NCBI GenBank assembly: GCA_044432645.1
Contig: JAWXUM010000007.1
Span: forward strand, 1-64,000
DNA from: SIG603 sp044432645
GTDB taxonomy: Bacteria; Bacillota; Clostridia; Oscillospirales; Acutalibacteraceae
Direction of reading: 5' to 3'
DNA length: 64,000 nucleotides
The notes under the pieces were generated by a model that searched no databases, was not told the origin of the DNA, and saw only the letters and a list, made by a program, of their open reading frames with translations. Position numbers and translations under genes: made by a program. Below, in pieces: positions 42,455 to 52,106 of the stretch (positions are counted from its first letter, which is position 1; each line of letters opens with the position of its first letter).

Positions 42455-45400
42455 TTAGTTTTTAACTTTTTTTCTTATTACAATAACGCACATGGATAAG
42501 CTTATTATTAATATAACTGAAATTAAAATCACTTTGCTTGTATCCCCTGTTTGTACTAAATCTGAATTATCGTCTGTTTCAGTTTCTGTTTCTGTTTCTG
42601 TTTCTGTTTCTGCTTCAGTTTCTGTTTCTGTTTCAGTTTCTATTTCAGTTTCAGTTTCTGTTTCAGTTTCTGTTTCTGCTTCAGTTTCTGTTTCTGCTTC
42701 AGTTTCTGTTTCTGCTTCTGCTTCAGGTTCTGTGTCATCGACTGTTGGAGCTACATATGTGCTTAGTTCGATAACTGACATTGTGCCAGAAACTTCGTTT
42801 GCTACTAGAAGAAGTGCGTTTCCAGTTGAACTGTCACTTGCACTTACAAATGTCATACCCTCTGGCGCAACGTCACCTGCTATATCGGCTGTATAGTCAC
42901 GGCTGTTGATGTAGTTTACAAAGTAAGCATTTGATGGGTCTGTTACGTTGTAAATCATAATACCACCTTGACGCTCAAGGCCTGTGAAAGCGTAAACTTC
43001 TCCGTCCACTTCGCCAACTACTGTATATTCAGGCTCTACACCTTTTTTAGCTGTTCTGTCTTCTACACTAATATCGTCGTTAGAGCAGTTAAAGTATTCT
43101 GGGAAAAGTTCTGCAACGATTGAAGAGAAATCCTCGCCACTGTCATATACTAATTCAAGTCCGTCTGCTGTTACTTCGAAGATTGAGAATGAACGTGAAC
43201 CAAATAGGTAATCGCTACCACTGTCAAGCATTGCGTAATCTGTTGGGTCAAACCATGTTACTTTACCATCTGTTGTTATGGTGCCTGTAAGAGAAGTTGT
43301 TCCTTTAACTTCATTTACATATTCATCTTCGTCCTCGCCCCATTCTCTGCCGTCGCCCTCGTTGGCTGTGTATAGGTAAGTTTTTCCGTCTACTTCATAA
43401 ACTGTAATACCGTCTGGCATGCGAATACCGTATAGGTTTTCATAAGTTGTAGAAAAATATGTTTCGTCTTTTGACTCAATGTCAATTGCAACTTCGCTGT
43501 AATCGATTAGTCCTAAGCTGTAAACACCTGTGAATGTGCCAGTTGCTAGGTCAAGAACTGCGATAGCGTTGTTTTCTTGAAGTGCTACATAAGCTACTGT
43601 GTTTGTTGCTGAAATAAATTCTGGTTCTAAATCTTCTGATGCTGTTGAACCTGTTTTAATTAGAACATCTGCGTCTATTGCTACATCATCAAAGTTTACT
43701 GTGTTTGCTGAAAGTGTAGCCATGTCGATAATTGTAACTGAACCCTCTGGGTCAACTGCTCCGTCAGCTGTATAGCCTTCTCTTGGTTCGCCCTCGTTAG
43801 CTACAAGAACGGTTGTGCCGTCAGGTGTAAATGTTAATGCGTCTGGTTGAACTCCACACTCAATAAATGTTGGGTAACCTGTTACGTTGCCGTCTGTATC
43901 TAGGTCAAAAATTGCTACTAAGCCATTAGCAGTGTAGTCGTCTGCTTGAAGTGCAACTGCTAATTTTGTGTTGTCGTCATTGATTGCAACACTGCTCATG
44001 TCGCCGTAAGTAAAGCCGTCAATCTCGCCAACTAACTCTGCCATATTGTAGCCTAATGCTGAAAGTCCGTCTGTTGTTAGGTCTTGCATATCAACAACAA
44101 TTAACTCGCCTGTGCTACCTGAAACAGCGTAAGCTACTTGTGCTGAAGTGTTGTAGCATACGATTTCTACTAAACCACCGTCATCGTTGCTTCCACCAAT
44201 TGAGAAACTTGAAATTAGTGTTGCGTTTAGTTCGTTTGCGTTATTATACTCGCCCTCTACTTCTTCGATAGAACTTGCTGGGTAAACTGTAGGAACAAGT
44301 GAGCTTTCTGTGTCGTATTTCAAAAGCATATCAAGGCTTGTGAAAGAGAACGCTGTTTCTTCTGTGCTTTCATATACAATTGTTAATGTGTTTTCGCCAA
44401 TTACTAAGTAATTGTAAAGTTCTGTGCTGGCAAGTGTGAATGAACCAACTGTTGAAGTAGTTGAAGATCGTCCTGGTCCTGTTTGAACAGTTGGAACTGT
44501 GTATGTAGAAGCTTCTACACCGTTGATGTAAAGCACTGCATCTGCTTCGGAAGTATAAGTTGCTACTAATGAGTCGATATAACCAGTTGCTGTGTCTACT
44601 GTAAATGTTGTTTCAATTGTTGTAGATGTTTCGCCAACTTCTGTTGTCCACTCATTTGTGCTGTCAATAAGAGTTTCTTTTTCCATAACTGTTACTGTAA
44701 CGCTTTTTGCAGTTGTGTTTTCAGCTTCATCAGCTACATAATAATTAACTTTGTATTCGCCAGCTACTGTTGTGTCTACTGAACCTGTGATAACAATGCT
44801 ATCTGTTAAGTCTAAATCATCTGTTCCTTCATAGTAACCATAGTTTTCGTCATATGCTGAAACATTTGCTGTTACATCGTACTCATCGCCAACATAAATT
44901 GTGCTGTCGCTTGGAACTGTTAACTCTGGTTCATGAATGTCGCTATAAGTTGTATCATCTGTCGCTGGTTTAGAGTCAGAACTTGTTGTTTCGTTTGAAC
45001 GAACGATAGTAACTTCATCAACAATGCTATCATCTAATGTATTTCCTAAATCATCTGTATAATATGTTGAAATAGTCAATGAATTGTCTGTTACATCAAC
45101 TTTTGTAATAGTTGGTGTGTTTGTTTGGTCTTTAACTGCAACATAGTCTAGGTCGTAGTTTTGTACTGAATAATATTTACTACCTGAAGCTGAGTTAAGT
45201 GTTACATATAAAACTTCGCCGTCGTTTGGCTCGTATAAGTAATCTGAAATTTCTTCTGTGCTGTTGTCAGCGTAGTCTGTTGGGTTTTGTCCTTGCATTA
45301 GAACAGAACGTGTGTAAACGTGGTCATGTCCCATTAAAACAAGGTCAATATTAAAATCACTGAACATATCTGCCCACTCGTATTGACGAGAAAGAATGTC

Positions 45401-46351
45401 ACTGTCATCATAATGACTTGCTACCGAATAAATTGAGTGGTGGAATGTTACAATTTGCCATGTTGGAGCTTTGCCATAAGTTTTTGTATATTCTGCAATA
45501 GCATTTGTAATAAATGTTTTATGGCTTGCTGTAGAAGTGTCATTTGAGTTTAAACATAGGAACAATGTTCCCTCGTATGCGTACCAGTAATCGCCTGATT
45601 CTTCACCTGCAACGCTTGAAGCTGTTGTCACTTCCAGTGTTTCTGGTGCAGTAAAGTGAGCTGAATATGTGCTGAAAGTGTAAACCTCGTGGTTACCAGC
45701 TACTACTGATGACGGAATACTTGAAAGTAAATCTGCTGAAAAATAAGCGTCGTATTCATCTTCTGCATAATCCTTACTACTTGCATTAACTTGGTCACCA
45801 ACTGAAACTAAAAAGTCAATGCTGTCGCCCCACCAAGATGAAGCTAGGTCTAAAGTTGTATCCCAACCCTCACCGTCTGATGTTGCATCTGAAGAACCAA
45901 TTTGTGGGTCACCAGCTGCGATGAATGAATATGTGTTGTCGTCGTTGTTATTTATATTAAGTGTTTTGCTAATGTAACCGTCAGTGTCGTTACCTACTTT
46001 ATAAGTATAAGTACCAGCAGTTTCAAAACATGTTGCTGTTGCAGTAAAGCTATAATAGTCAATACCTGAATATTCAGTAGAAGTTGCAGGTACTTTTGCT
46101 ACTTCTTCGTCGTTTTCATTTGTTACTATAAGGTAGCTGTCAACATTGCTTTCCCCAAGCCATGTGAAAATCATCTCTGATTCTGTAGCACCAATATTAA
46201 CTGATACTGTTTTAATTGGGTCTGTGTTAACCTCTGCAGCGTAAACTTCTACGCTTGTGTCTTGATTTGCTATGAAAGGAACTGCGCCAAAAACAATAGC
46301 AGTAGAAAGTGTAACTGCCGTTAGCTTTTTGAAAATTGAATTAAATTTCAT
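42455..46351 (-). CDS. Wall-anchored metallophosphatase with choice-of-anchor-I domain
   Basis: A 1298-residue surface protein. A signal peptide (about 1-40) leads into an Fn3-like domain and a calcineurin-type phosphatase of the purple acid phosphatase kind, with GDPQIG, GDQVN, GNHE, FHHS and GHDHVYTRS metal motifs intact. A DUF5011/Ig-like domain (about 470-560) and a beta-rich part follow, then a choice-of-anchor-I propeller-like domain (about 720-1200). A Glu-Thr dipeptide stalk leads to LVQTGD, a membrane helix and a KKVKN tail, a sortase-type anchor with Val in place of Pro. AGGAGG precedes the ATG. It probably releases phosphate from organic phosphates at the cell surface; substrate unknown. 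Confidence 0.88.
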   Translation of the reverse strand: MKFNSIFKKLTAVTLSTAIVFGAVPFIANQDTSVEVYAAEVNTDPIKTVSVNIGATESEMIFTWLGESNVDSYLIVTNENDEEVAKVPATSTEYSGIDYYSFTATATCFETAGTYTYKVGNDTDGYISKTLNINNNDDNTYSFIAAGDPQIGSSDATSDGEGWDTTLDLASSWWGDSIDFLVSVGDQVNASSKDYAEDEYDAYFSADLLSSIPSSVVAGNHEVYTFSTYSAHFTAPETLEVTTASSVAGEESGDYWYAYEGTLFLCLNSNDTSTASHKTFITNAIAEYTKTYGKAPTWQIVTFHHSIYSVASHYDDSDILSRQYEWADMFSDFNIDLVLMGHDHVYTRSVLMQGQNPTDYADNSTEEISDYLYEPNDGEVLYVTLNSASGSKYYSVQNYDLDYVAVKDQTNTPTITKVDVTDNSLTISTYYTDDLGNTLDDSIVDEVTIVRSNETTSSDSKPATDDTTYSDIHEPELTVPSDSTIYVGDEYDVTANVSAYDENYGYYEGTDDLDLTDSIVITGSVDTTVAGEYKVNYYVADEAENTTAKSVTVTVMEKETLIDSTNEWTTEVGETSTTIETTFTVDTATGYIDSLVATYTSEADAVLYINGVEASTYTVPTVQTGPGRSSTTSTVGSFTLASTELYNYLVIGENTLTIVYESTEETAFSFTSLDMLLKYDTESSLVPTVYPASSIEEVEGEYNNANELNATLISSFSIGGSNDDGGLVEIVCYNTSAQVAYAVSGSTGELIVVDMQDLTTDGLSALGYNMAELVGEIDGFTYGDMSSVAINDDNTKLAVALQADDYTANGLVAIFDLDTDGNVTGYPTFIECGVQPDALTFTPDGTTVLVANEGEPREGYTADGAVDPEGSVTIIDMATLSANTVNFDDVAIDADVLIKTGSTASEDLEPEFISATNTVAYVALQENNAIAVLDLATGTFTGVYSLGLIDYSEVAIDIESKDETYFSTTYENLYGIRMPDGITVYEVDGKTYLYTANEGDGREWGEDEDEYVNEVKGTTSLTGTITTDGKVTWFDPTDYAMLDSGSDYLFGSRSFSIFEVTADGLELVYDSGEDFSSIVAELFPEYFNCSNDDISVEDRTAKKGVEPEYTVVGEVDGEVYAFTGLERQGGIMIYNVTDPSNAYFVNYINSRDYTADIAGDVAPEGMTFVSASDSSTGNALLLVANEVSGTMSVIELSTYVAPTVDDTEPEAEAETETEAETETEAETETETETETEIETETETETEAETETETETETETDDNSDLVQTGDTSKVILISVILIISLSMCVIVIRKKVKN
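42573..42732. repeat. Hexanucleotide tandem repeat coding for the Glu-Thr stalk
   Basis: About 26 six-base units (mostly TCTGTT and TCAGTT on the plus strand) code for Glu-Thr and Glu-Ala dipeptides. The six-base unit keeps the frame, so copy-number change would alter stalk length but not knock out the protein. Confidence 0.85.
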
Positions 46352-46451
46352 AAGTCCTCCTAATTTTTGTTTATAAAGTTGTACTAATATATTAACAGTT
46401 TAGTAATACATTTGACATCAAATAGGAGTTATTTATTGGTTAAAACTTCGT

Positions 46452-46479
46452 AAAAAAAAGAAGGGCAAAACCCTTCTTT
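46452..46479 (-). terminator. Terminator of the YibE/F gene
   Basis: AAAGAAGGG/CCCTTCTTT hairpin followed on the minus strand by a run of T. Confidence 0.85.
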
Positions 46480-46486
46480 GTAAAAT

Positions 46487-47653
46487 TTATTTAATTTTTC
46501 TTTTTTGTGGTTTATGTGTTACAGTGCTTAAATAAGCTGTAATAGGCACTGCGAAAATTATCGCCATACTGCCTGAAATTGCTTGTACAATTTCAAGTGC
46601 TATGTAGTCAGAGCTTAAAAACTGGTTTATTTGTGTTCCGTAAGAAATAAGCACAAGAAGTGTTGCTACTGCACTGCCAACAAATGCTAAAATTAAGGTT
46701 TGGCACATTGTTCCTATCATGTCTTGCCCTATAGTAATGCCCGACTTTGCAAGTTCTGACTTTGTTATGTTCGGTGTAATATCCCTTATTTCATAAAGAG
46801 CAGAGGCTATAGACATTGTGGTGTCGATTATAGCACCTAAAGACGATATTAAAACAGCTGAAAAAAACACTTCGCTAATAACAAGGTTTGTGCTTCTTGA
46901 AATAACAATAAGCTGGTCAGCTTCCGACAAATTATAGCCTGTTAAATTAAGCATTTGTTGCAAAACCAAGAAGAATATAGCCGACAAGCTAACACCTAAC
47001 ATGGTAGAGCATATAGCCGTGTAAGTTTTTTCGCAAAAACCGTTTAACAACAGCATTGATACCGAGCTTATAAGTAAAACGGCTATAACTGTCATTAAAA
47101 TAGGCGACCAACCCCTATATATAGAAAGAAGTAGAAAATACCCTATTACATATAAAGAGAAAATTAAGCCTATAACGCTTTTTATTCCTTTTGCTTTTGC
47201 CACTATCACCATAACCACGGCAAACAAAATAGCAATTACAATTAAACCAGTTATTCTGTCATAATTGTAAACCGAATAGTAAGGGGTTACACCCTGTGGC
47301 ATATCGGATTTTATAATAATTTTACTGCCAACTTTTACAAATATATTGTGCGTAAGTGACAGGCTATTGCTAACTTCAATTTGTTCGCCTTTTTGACTGC
47401 CACTTGTAAACTCAACTATAATAGTTTGCAAACCTGTGTAATATCCGTCATAATCGTCAGACGGTGTTACACTTTGTGAAACAATTTCCACAACTGTAGC
47501 TTTGTCGTAAGTAATGCCCTCACTAGAATAGGTGTAGTATTCATTTGGAAAAGCAAAATTTAAAATATGTATACCAAGCATTATAAAAATTATAATTCCA
47601 AAAATAATTATATTTTCTTTAGTGAAAAATTCTTTGATAATCTTTATTTTCAT
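46487..47653 (-). CDS. YibE/F family membrane protein
   Basis: A 388-residue polytopic protein. One N-terminal helix (about 15-33) is followed by an extracytoplasmic part of about 90 residues (VEIVSQSVTPSDDYDGYYTG...) and then about seven more helices, the layout of YibE/F proteins. Conserved polar patches such as SLGAIIDTTMSIASAL and SGITIGQDMIGTMCQTL fit the family. Function is not known; a transport role is only a guess. The gene stands alone with a terminator and a GGGGGAA ribosome site. Confidence 0.85.
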   Translation of the reverse strand: MKIKIIKEFFTKENIIIFGIIIFIMLGIHILNFAFPNEYYTYSSEGITYDKATVVEIVSQSVTPSDDYDGYYTGLQTIIVEFTSGSQKGEQIEVSNSLSLTHNIFVKVGSKIIIKSDMPQGVTPYYSVYNYDRITGLIVIAILFAVVMVIVAKAKGIKSVIGLIFSLYVIGYFLLLSIYRGWSPILMTVIAVLLISSVSMLLLNGFCEKTYTAICSTMLGVSLSAIFFLVLQQMLNLTGYNLSEADQLIVISRSTNLVISEVFFSAVLISSLGAIIDTTMSIASALYEIRDITPNITKSELAKSGITIGQDMIGTMCQTLILAFVGSAVATLLVLISYGTQINQFLSSDYIALEIVQAISGSMAIIFAVPITAYLSTVTHKPQKRKIK

Positions 47654-47754
47654 AGTTCCCCCATTATTTTGTTGTAAACAAATTATAACAAAATAATTTT
47701 GAAAAAACCATAAAACTAGGGTTATGTTTAAGTTAAGAAATGGTAAAATTTAAC

Positions 47755-49914
47755 TTAAAGTTCATTTCTTGAAAGCACCTCTTGTTTGATTTCGTCGCTT
47801 AAATGAACAAAATTGTCAGAAAAACCACCTACTCTTACAATTATATCTTCGTGCTTTTCTGGGTGAACTATAGCGTCTTGCAAAGTTTTTTTGTCCACAA
47901 CATTAACTTGAACTTGACAACCACCACCAAGTAAATAAGTTTTTATAAGCATTTTAACCTTGTCTTGCTTTTCTTTTGTTTCAAAATTGCTACCGTCCAA
48001 ATAAAGGTTAAAAACAGCAGTTCCTAAGCATTCTTCTTGAGGAACCGACAAAGCAGCACCCAAAGCAGCAGTTGGCCCCTCTTTATCTGTACCAACACTA
48101 GCACCAATACTGTTGGCTAGTGGTTCAAAGGCAAATCTTCCATCAGGCGTTGCCCCTACATTTTCGCCGTTTAATATCCAATAAATCCAAAAAATCATAG
48201 TAGGCAAATACAAAGTGTCGCCACGGTAACCCCTTAGTTTTGTAACTTCGTCAAAAGCTTGGGTCATTAAATCGTGAGCTATATCGTTAATTTCTTCGTT
48301 AAAATTGCCGTATTTTGGCAAAGATAATATTTTTAAGTGAAGTTTTTCGTTTCCTTTATAGTTGTTTATAAAGCAGTTCAAAAAGTCTTCTTTTGAAATA
48401 TCGCCAAGTTCTCCTTGGTAATACTTTTTAATAGTATACAAAGCATTAAAAATGTTAGAAGAACCAAAAAAGTCTGCACAGCTAAAGTTGTACTTTGCTC
48501 CACCAGCAGTAAAGCCTAGTGAGTTTTCTATACAACCATCTACAAATAAAGTTTTTAAAGGTAATGTTTGGTGCAAAGCGTAGTCGTGTTGACGCATGTT
48601 ACTTTGTGCAACCATGTCGTTAATTGAAACTCTAATATAATTTTTCAAGATACTATAAAATTCTTCGAAAGTTTCACAGTTCATAAGTTCATTGTACATA
48701 GCATCTTCGAAAACATCTAGCATGTTTAAACCTGCCCAAATAGAATCGCAACAGGTTTTACCTTGAATTAAAACTTCGGCGCAACCACCAAAAGCATACT
48801 TAACTGCATCTTCTTTAGGTATACCGTATTTTTTAGTAAAGCCGTCTATGTAAAGCTTATCTGCTACTAAAGCTGGTTGAGCATAGCCTTTTTTGTAGTT
48901 GTAAAGGGTTAAATCCCAAAGCTTTTGTGGCATGTCGTCACGCATACAAAGTGAAATATTAGGTGCTCTAAGCCCTCTAATTGCAATTACACAAAGTTCG
49001 GTAAGCTCGTTATAAGCTGGGCTATCGTCTGCTTTCGAGCCTCCAATTGTAACATGTGTTGTACCCGGGTGGTTCATTCTTTTTTCTATGTCAGAAAATA
49101 ATTCTCTAATCAAAAATAAAGTCTCATCACGGTCAACTGTTTCGTCATTTTGATAAAAAGGTAATAAAAGCTGGTCAATTCTACCCGGCTCTATAGACTC
49201 ACCAAAAAACATAGTGACATACATTGTAATATAGGCTTGGTAAAATGTTGTCGGTGGGTTAAAAGGAACAACTTCAAGCGTAGAAATTAATCTGCTCAAG
49301 TTTTTATCAGGGTTTTCTATGCTTTTAAGTTTTTGAGTATAACGTGTAATGAAGTTTTCTATACCAATTAAAAGGTCAAGCATTCCTTTTTGAAAGTCAA
49401 TCGCTTGCAAGTCTTCTAAACTTTCAAGTTTTTTGTTTATAAGTTCTTTGTAGCCGTTAAAACCATGTTTTAAAACGTATTCAAAGTTCATAGAAGTATG
49501 CCCACCGTGGTTAAGGTAACGCACAGTTGACTTTAAGCTTGACATGTTTTTAGCGTTGTCTATTATATTTTTCTTGATTTTCGCTTCGTAATCACTGCTT
49601 GTTTGAATTTTTTCGAACTCTTCAGCGTTAAATGATAGATTGCCATTTAAGTTTACTTTCATAGTTTTATTTTCTTCAACCATAATATTTCCACTTGTAT
49701 AGTGGTGATTTATAAACACAACTTGACCTTTGTCATAATTTGGCAAATCGGTTTCTTCAAGCAAAAACCTAACAGCACGGCAAGACCTACGCATTAAGGT
49801 TTCGTTCATGTTTTTATAAAGTACAGCTGTAGATTTCATATTGTGTTTAAGCAAAAACCTTGCATAAGGGGACATAGAATAATTGTTTTTCATCATATCA
49901 AAAACTAAAGACAT
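47755..49914 (-). CDS. Glycyl radical enzyme of the pyruvate formate-lyase family
   Basis: A 719-residue glycyl radical enzyme. The C-terminal radical loop is RVGGFSDNFVHLS with the radical Gly. The active-site Cys lies in FGGCAEV, where Cys-x-Glu is kept as in dehydratase/lyase members such as choline lyase and hydroxyproline dehydratase, not the Cys-Cys of true pyruvate formate-lyase. It is shorter than the usual 780-850 residues. I use ATG 49914, since GTG 49923 overlaps the AAAGGTG site. No radical SAM activase with the PflA CX3CX2C pattern is adjacent. The reaction is unknown. Confidence 0.85.
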   Translation of the reverse strand: MSLVFDMMKNNYSMSPYARFLLKHNMKSTAVLYKNMNETLMRRSCRAVRFLLEETDLPNYDKGQVVFINHHYTSGNIMVEENKTMKVNLNGNLSFNAEEFEKIQTSSDYEAKIKKNIIDNAKNMSSLKSTVRYLNHGGHTSMNFEYVLKHGFNGYKELINKKLESLEDLQAIDFQKGMLDLLIGIENFITRYTQKLKSIENPDKNLSRLISTLEVVPFNPPTTFYQAYITMYVTMFFGESIEPGRIDQLLLPFYQNDETVDRDETLFLIRELFSDIEKRMNHPGTTHVTIGGSKADDSPAYNELTELCVIAIRGLRAPNISLCMRDDMPQKLWDLTLYNYKKGYAQPALVADKLYIDGFTKKYGIPKEDAVKYAFGGCAEVLIQGKTCCDSIWAGLNMLDVFEDAMYNELMNCETFEEFYSILKNYIRVSINDMVAQSNMRQHDYALHQTLPLKTLFVDGCIENSLGFTAGGAKYNFSCADFFGSSNIFNALYTIKKYYQGELGDISKEDFLNCFINNYKGNEKLHLKILSLPKYGNFNEEINDIAHDLMTQAFDEVTKLRGYRGDTLYLPTMIFWIYWILNGENVGATPDGRFAFEPLANSIGASVGTDKEGPTAALGAALSVPQEECLGTAVFNLYLDGSNFETKEKQDKVKMLIKTYLLGGGCQVQVNVVDKKTLQDAIVHPEKHEDIIVRVGGFSDNFVHLSDEIKQEVLSRNEL

Positions 49915-50059
49915 AGCTATCACCTTTCTTTTGTGTACAATTTATCGTTAACAAGCAGTTTGAATTTTGTTAATTTGTTATATTATATCACTAATTATAT
50001 TAAGTTGCAAATAAATATTCTATATATAATTAAGTATTCAACTTTTTTTGTTCGAGTTC

Positions 50060-50088
50060 TTTACATTGCAATTTTTTTGTGTTATAAT
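50060..50088 (+). promoter_or_regulatory. Promoter of the 99-residue protein gene
   Basis: TTTACA (50060-50065) and TATAAT (50083-50088) with a 17-base spacer, 44 bases before the ATG. Confidence 0.7.
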
Positions 50089-50131
50089 ATTAACAAAGTA
50101 TGCGAAAATAACAGGAAGCGAGGATTGACTT

Positions 50132-50431
50132 ATGAGCGAAAATAAAGATTTTCCAATGTATAAAGGAAGACCACTAGTAAGAAGTGGTGATACTATATAT
50201 TACGGTTTCATGAAAGACCCTTATGTAGTTAAAATTGATATTAGGTCTAAAAAACAAGTGGGCAACTTAATGGTTGCTGATAAAGTTGGTGTGCAACTTA
50301 TTTCAACTGACCCTACAATGAACCTACAAAAACGTATCGATAAAAACAGCGAGAAAAACGGCTTGTACGCAGCGCTTGATATTGGAGAAACATGGCTTGC
50401 AAGAAAACTTGTCGAGCTTGAGAAAAAGTGA
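50132..50431 (+). CDS. Conserved small soluble protein of unknown function
   Basis: A 99-residue protein with no membrane segment. It begins with FPMYKGRPLVRSGDTIYYG and later has EKNGLYAALDIGETWL. From memory this resembles a short conserved hypothetical protein found in many clostridia, but I know of no assigned function. A good promoter and an AGCGAGGA site precede it, and a long hairpin follows, so it is a stand-alone gene that looks well expressed. Confidence 0.8.
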   Translation: MSENKDFPMYKGRPLVRSGDTIYYGFMKDPYVVKIDIRSKKQVGNLMVADKVGVQLISTDPTMNLQKRIDKNSEKNGLYAALDIGETWLARKLVELEKK

Positions 50432-50446
50432 AAATAATGTAAAATT

Positions 50447-50489
50447 AAAGGGAGATACCCACCAACACAAATGGTGAGTGTCGCCCTTT
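50447..50489 (+). terminator. Long imperfect hairpin after the 99-residue protein gene
   Basis: AAAGGG-A-GATACCCACCA pairs with TGGTGAGTGTC-G-CCCTTT (a wobble and a mismatch), followed by an AT-rich stretch with a short T run. A likely terminator. Confidence 0.6.
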
Positions 50490-50514
50490 ATTTGATTAAT
50501 TGGGGGTGATTTTA

Positions 50515-51909
50515 GTGTTAGAAAAGTTTGATAAGCTAAAAAACAACTTGCCTATGCACATGCCAGGGCATAAAAGAAACACAGAGCTTGCACCTTATTT
50601 GAAAAAATTAAGTGCAGATATTGACATTACAGAAATACATGGTTTTGATAATTTGCATAGTCCTAACGATTTTATTTTAGATTATATGAAAAAGGCTGAA
50701 AATTTATGGAACAGCAATAACAGCTATTTTTTGGTAAATGGTAGCACTTGTGGAATTTTGGCAGCTATTCGGTCGTGTGTGAATTTTGGCGACGAAATTT
50801 TGTTAACTCGTTCTTGCCACAAGTCGGTATATCACGCTATAGAAATTTGTGGTTTAAAAGCAAGTTATATTGTAGAAGACACACTTGAAGACACAGGGAT
50901 AAAATTGCCACTTGATAAAAAAAAGTTAGAAAAAGCTTTAACGCAAAACCCTAATATTAAGCTTTTTGTTATAACAACTCCAACTTACGAGGGAGTAATA
51001 AGTAATATAGATGAAATTACAGATATTTGCCACAAAAAAAACATACCAGTTGTGCTTGACGCTGCACACGGTGCGCATTTGAATTTTTCAAAGTATTTTA
51101 GCCAAAATGTTAATTTGCTTTGTGCAGACGTTGTAATTCAAAGCCTTCATAAAACTTTGCCAAGTTTAACTCAAACTGCTATAGTGCATTTTAATTCTAC
51201 TTTAGTTAATAAAAGTAATTTTAAACGACAGCTTACAATTTTCCAAAGTAGCAGTCCGTCATATTTGCTTATGACTTCAATTTGTGAGTGTATAGACTTG
51301 CTAACTGAAAAGTCAAAAGAGCTTTTTGACTTTTGGGAAGAAAATTTAAATCAGTTTTACAAAAACACAAATAGCTTGCAACATATTAAAATACTTGATT
51401 TTGATATGCTGAATATTCCACAAGATAAGTCTAAAATAATTATAAACTGCTCTAGTGCTAATATTTCAGGTTTTAAACTTCTTGAAATTTTACGAGAAAA
51501 TTATAATATAGATTTAGAAATGGCTCTTGAAACTTACGCAGTGGCTATGAGCAGTATAGCAGACAGCAAAGAAAGTTTAATTCGTTTTTCAAAAGCTTTA
51601 ACAGAAATTGACAAGTCGCTTAAAACAATTGTCCCTTACAAAATGGAAATTGATTTTTCTATAAAGATAAAAGATAGCATTTACGCAAGTTTAAGCAAAG
51701 AGCAAAAACTTATACCACTTGATAAAGCTATAGGAAAAACTAGCGCTGATTATGTGTGGATTTATCCACCGGGTATTCCGTATATAGTTCCAGGTGAAGA
51801 AATTACCGAAAAGCTTATACATGATTTGAAAGATTTGCAAACCAAAGGTGCAAATGTTGAAATGAGCAAGGGGAATTTCCCTTTAAATATTAATATCAAT
51901 TTAACATAA
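50515..51909 (+). CDS. Orn/Lys/Arg decarboxylase family protein
   Basis: A 464-residue pyridoxal-phosphate enzyme of the fold-type I Orn/Lys/Arg decarboxylase group in its short Firmicute form (like Bacillus YaaO/SpeA). It has the MHMPGHKRN N terminus, the cofactor-binding DAAHGAHLNFS and the Schiff-base Lys in SLHKTLPS. WIYPPGIPYIVPGEE is the usual C-terminal segment. GTG 50515 is used as the start because the upstream TTG 50500 abuts the GGGGGTG ribosome site. It makes a polyamine precursor; which amino acid it uses is not clear. Confidence 0.9.
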   Translation: MLEKFDKLKNNLPMHMPGHKRNTELAPYLKKLSADIDITEIHGFDNLHSPNDFILDYMKKAENLWNSNNSYFLVNGSTCGILAAIRSCVNFGDEILLTRSCHKSVYHAIEICGLKASYIVEDTLEDTGIKLPLDKKKLEKALTQNPNIKLFVITTPTYEGVISNIDEITDICHKKNIPVVLDAAHGAHLNFSKYFSQNVNLLCADVVIQSLHKTLPSLTQTAIVHFNSTLVNKSNFKRQLTIFQSSSPSYLLMTSICECIDLLTEKSKELFDFWEENLNQFYKNTNSLQHIKILDFDMLNIPQDKSKIIINCSSANISGFKLLEILRENYNIDLEMALETYAVAMSSIADSKESLIRFSKALTEIDKSLKTIVPYKMEIDFSIKIKDSIYASLSKEQKLIPLDKAIGKTSADYVWIYPPGIPYIVPGEEITEKLIHDLKDLQTKGANVEMSKGNFPLNININLT

Positions 51910-52036
51910 ATTTCATTTTACTATGTTTAAGTTTAAATAATATTATTTGCAAAATCACACCACGTAAATTATTATACAAATTGCACAAAGATGAGTGCTG
52001 GAAAATATTATTTTTGAAGAAAATAAATAAAAACGC

Positions 52037-52065
52037 TTGATATAATTATATGTTAGTGATACAAT
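52037..52065 (+). promoter_or_regulatory. Promoter of the glycogen operon
   Basis: TTGATA (52037-52042) and TACAAT (52060-52065) with a 17-base spacer, 41 bases before glgB. Confidence 0.6.
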
Positions 52066-52106
52066 TATAAAAAGGAAAAAATATGTATTGAAAGGGTGAA
52101 TAAACT

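Noticed and set aside
42573..42732. Short tandem repeats resembling a CRISPR-like array
   Set aside because: Units are six bases with no spacers and they code in frame for Glu-Thr dipeptides of the surface protein stalk.
47755..49914. Pyruvate formate-lyase proper
   Set aside because: The active site is a single Cys followed by Ala-Glu, not the adjacent Cys-Cys pair of true pyruvate formate-lyase.
49933..50145. Open frame of 70 codons between the glycyl radical enzyme and the 99-residue protein gene
   Set aside because: It covers the promoter and ribosome site of the next gene, has no ribosome site of its own and a low-complexity Asn/Ile/Tyr-rich product.
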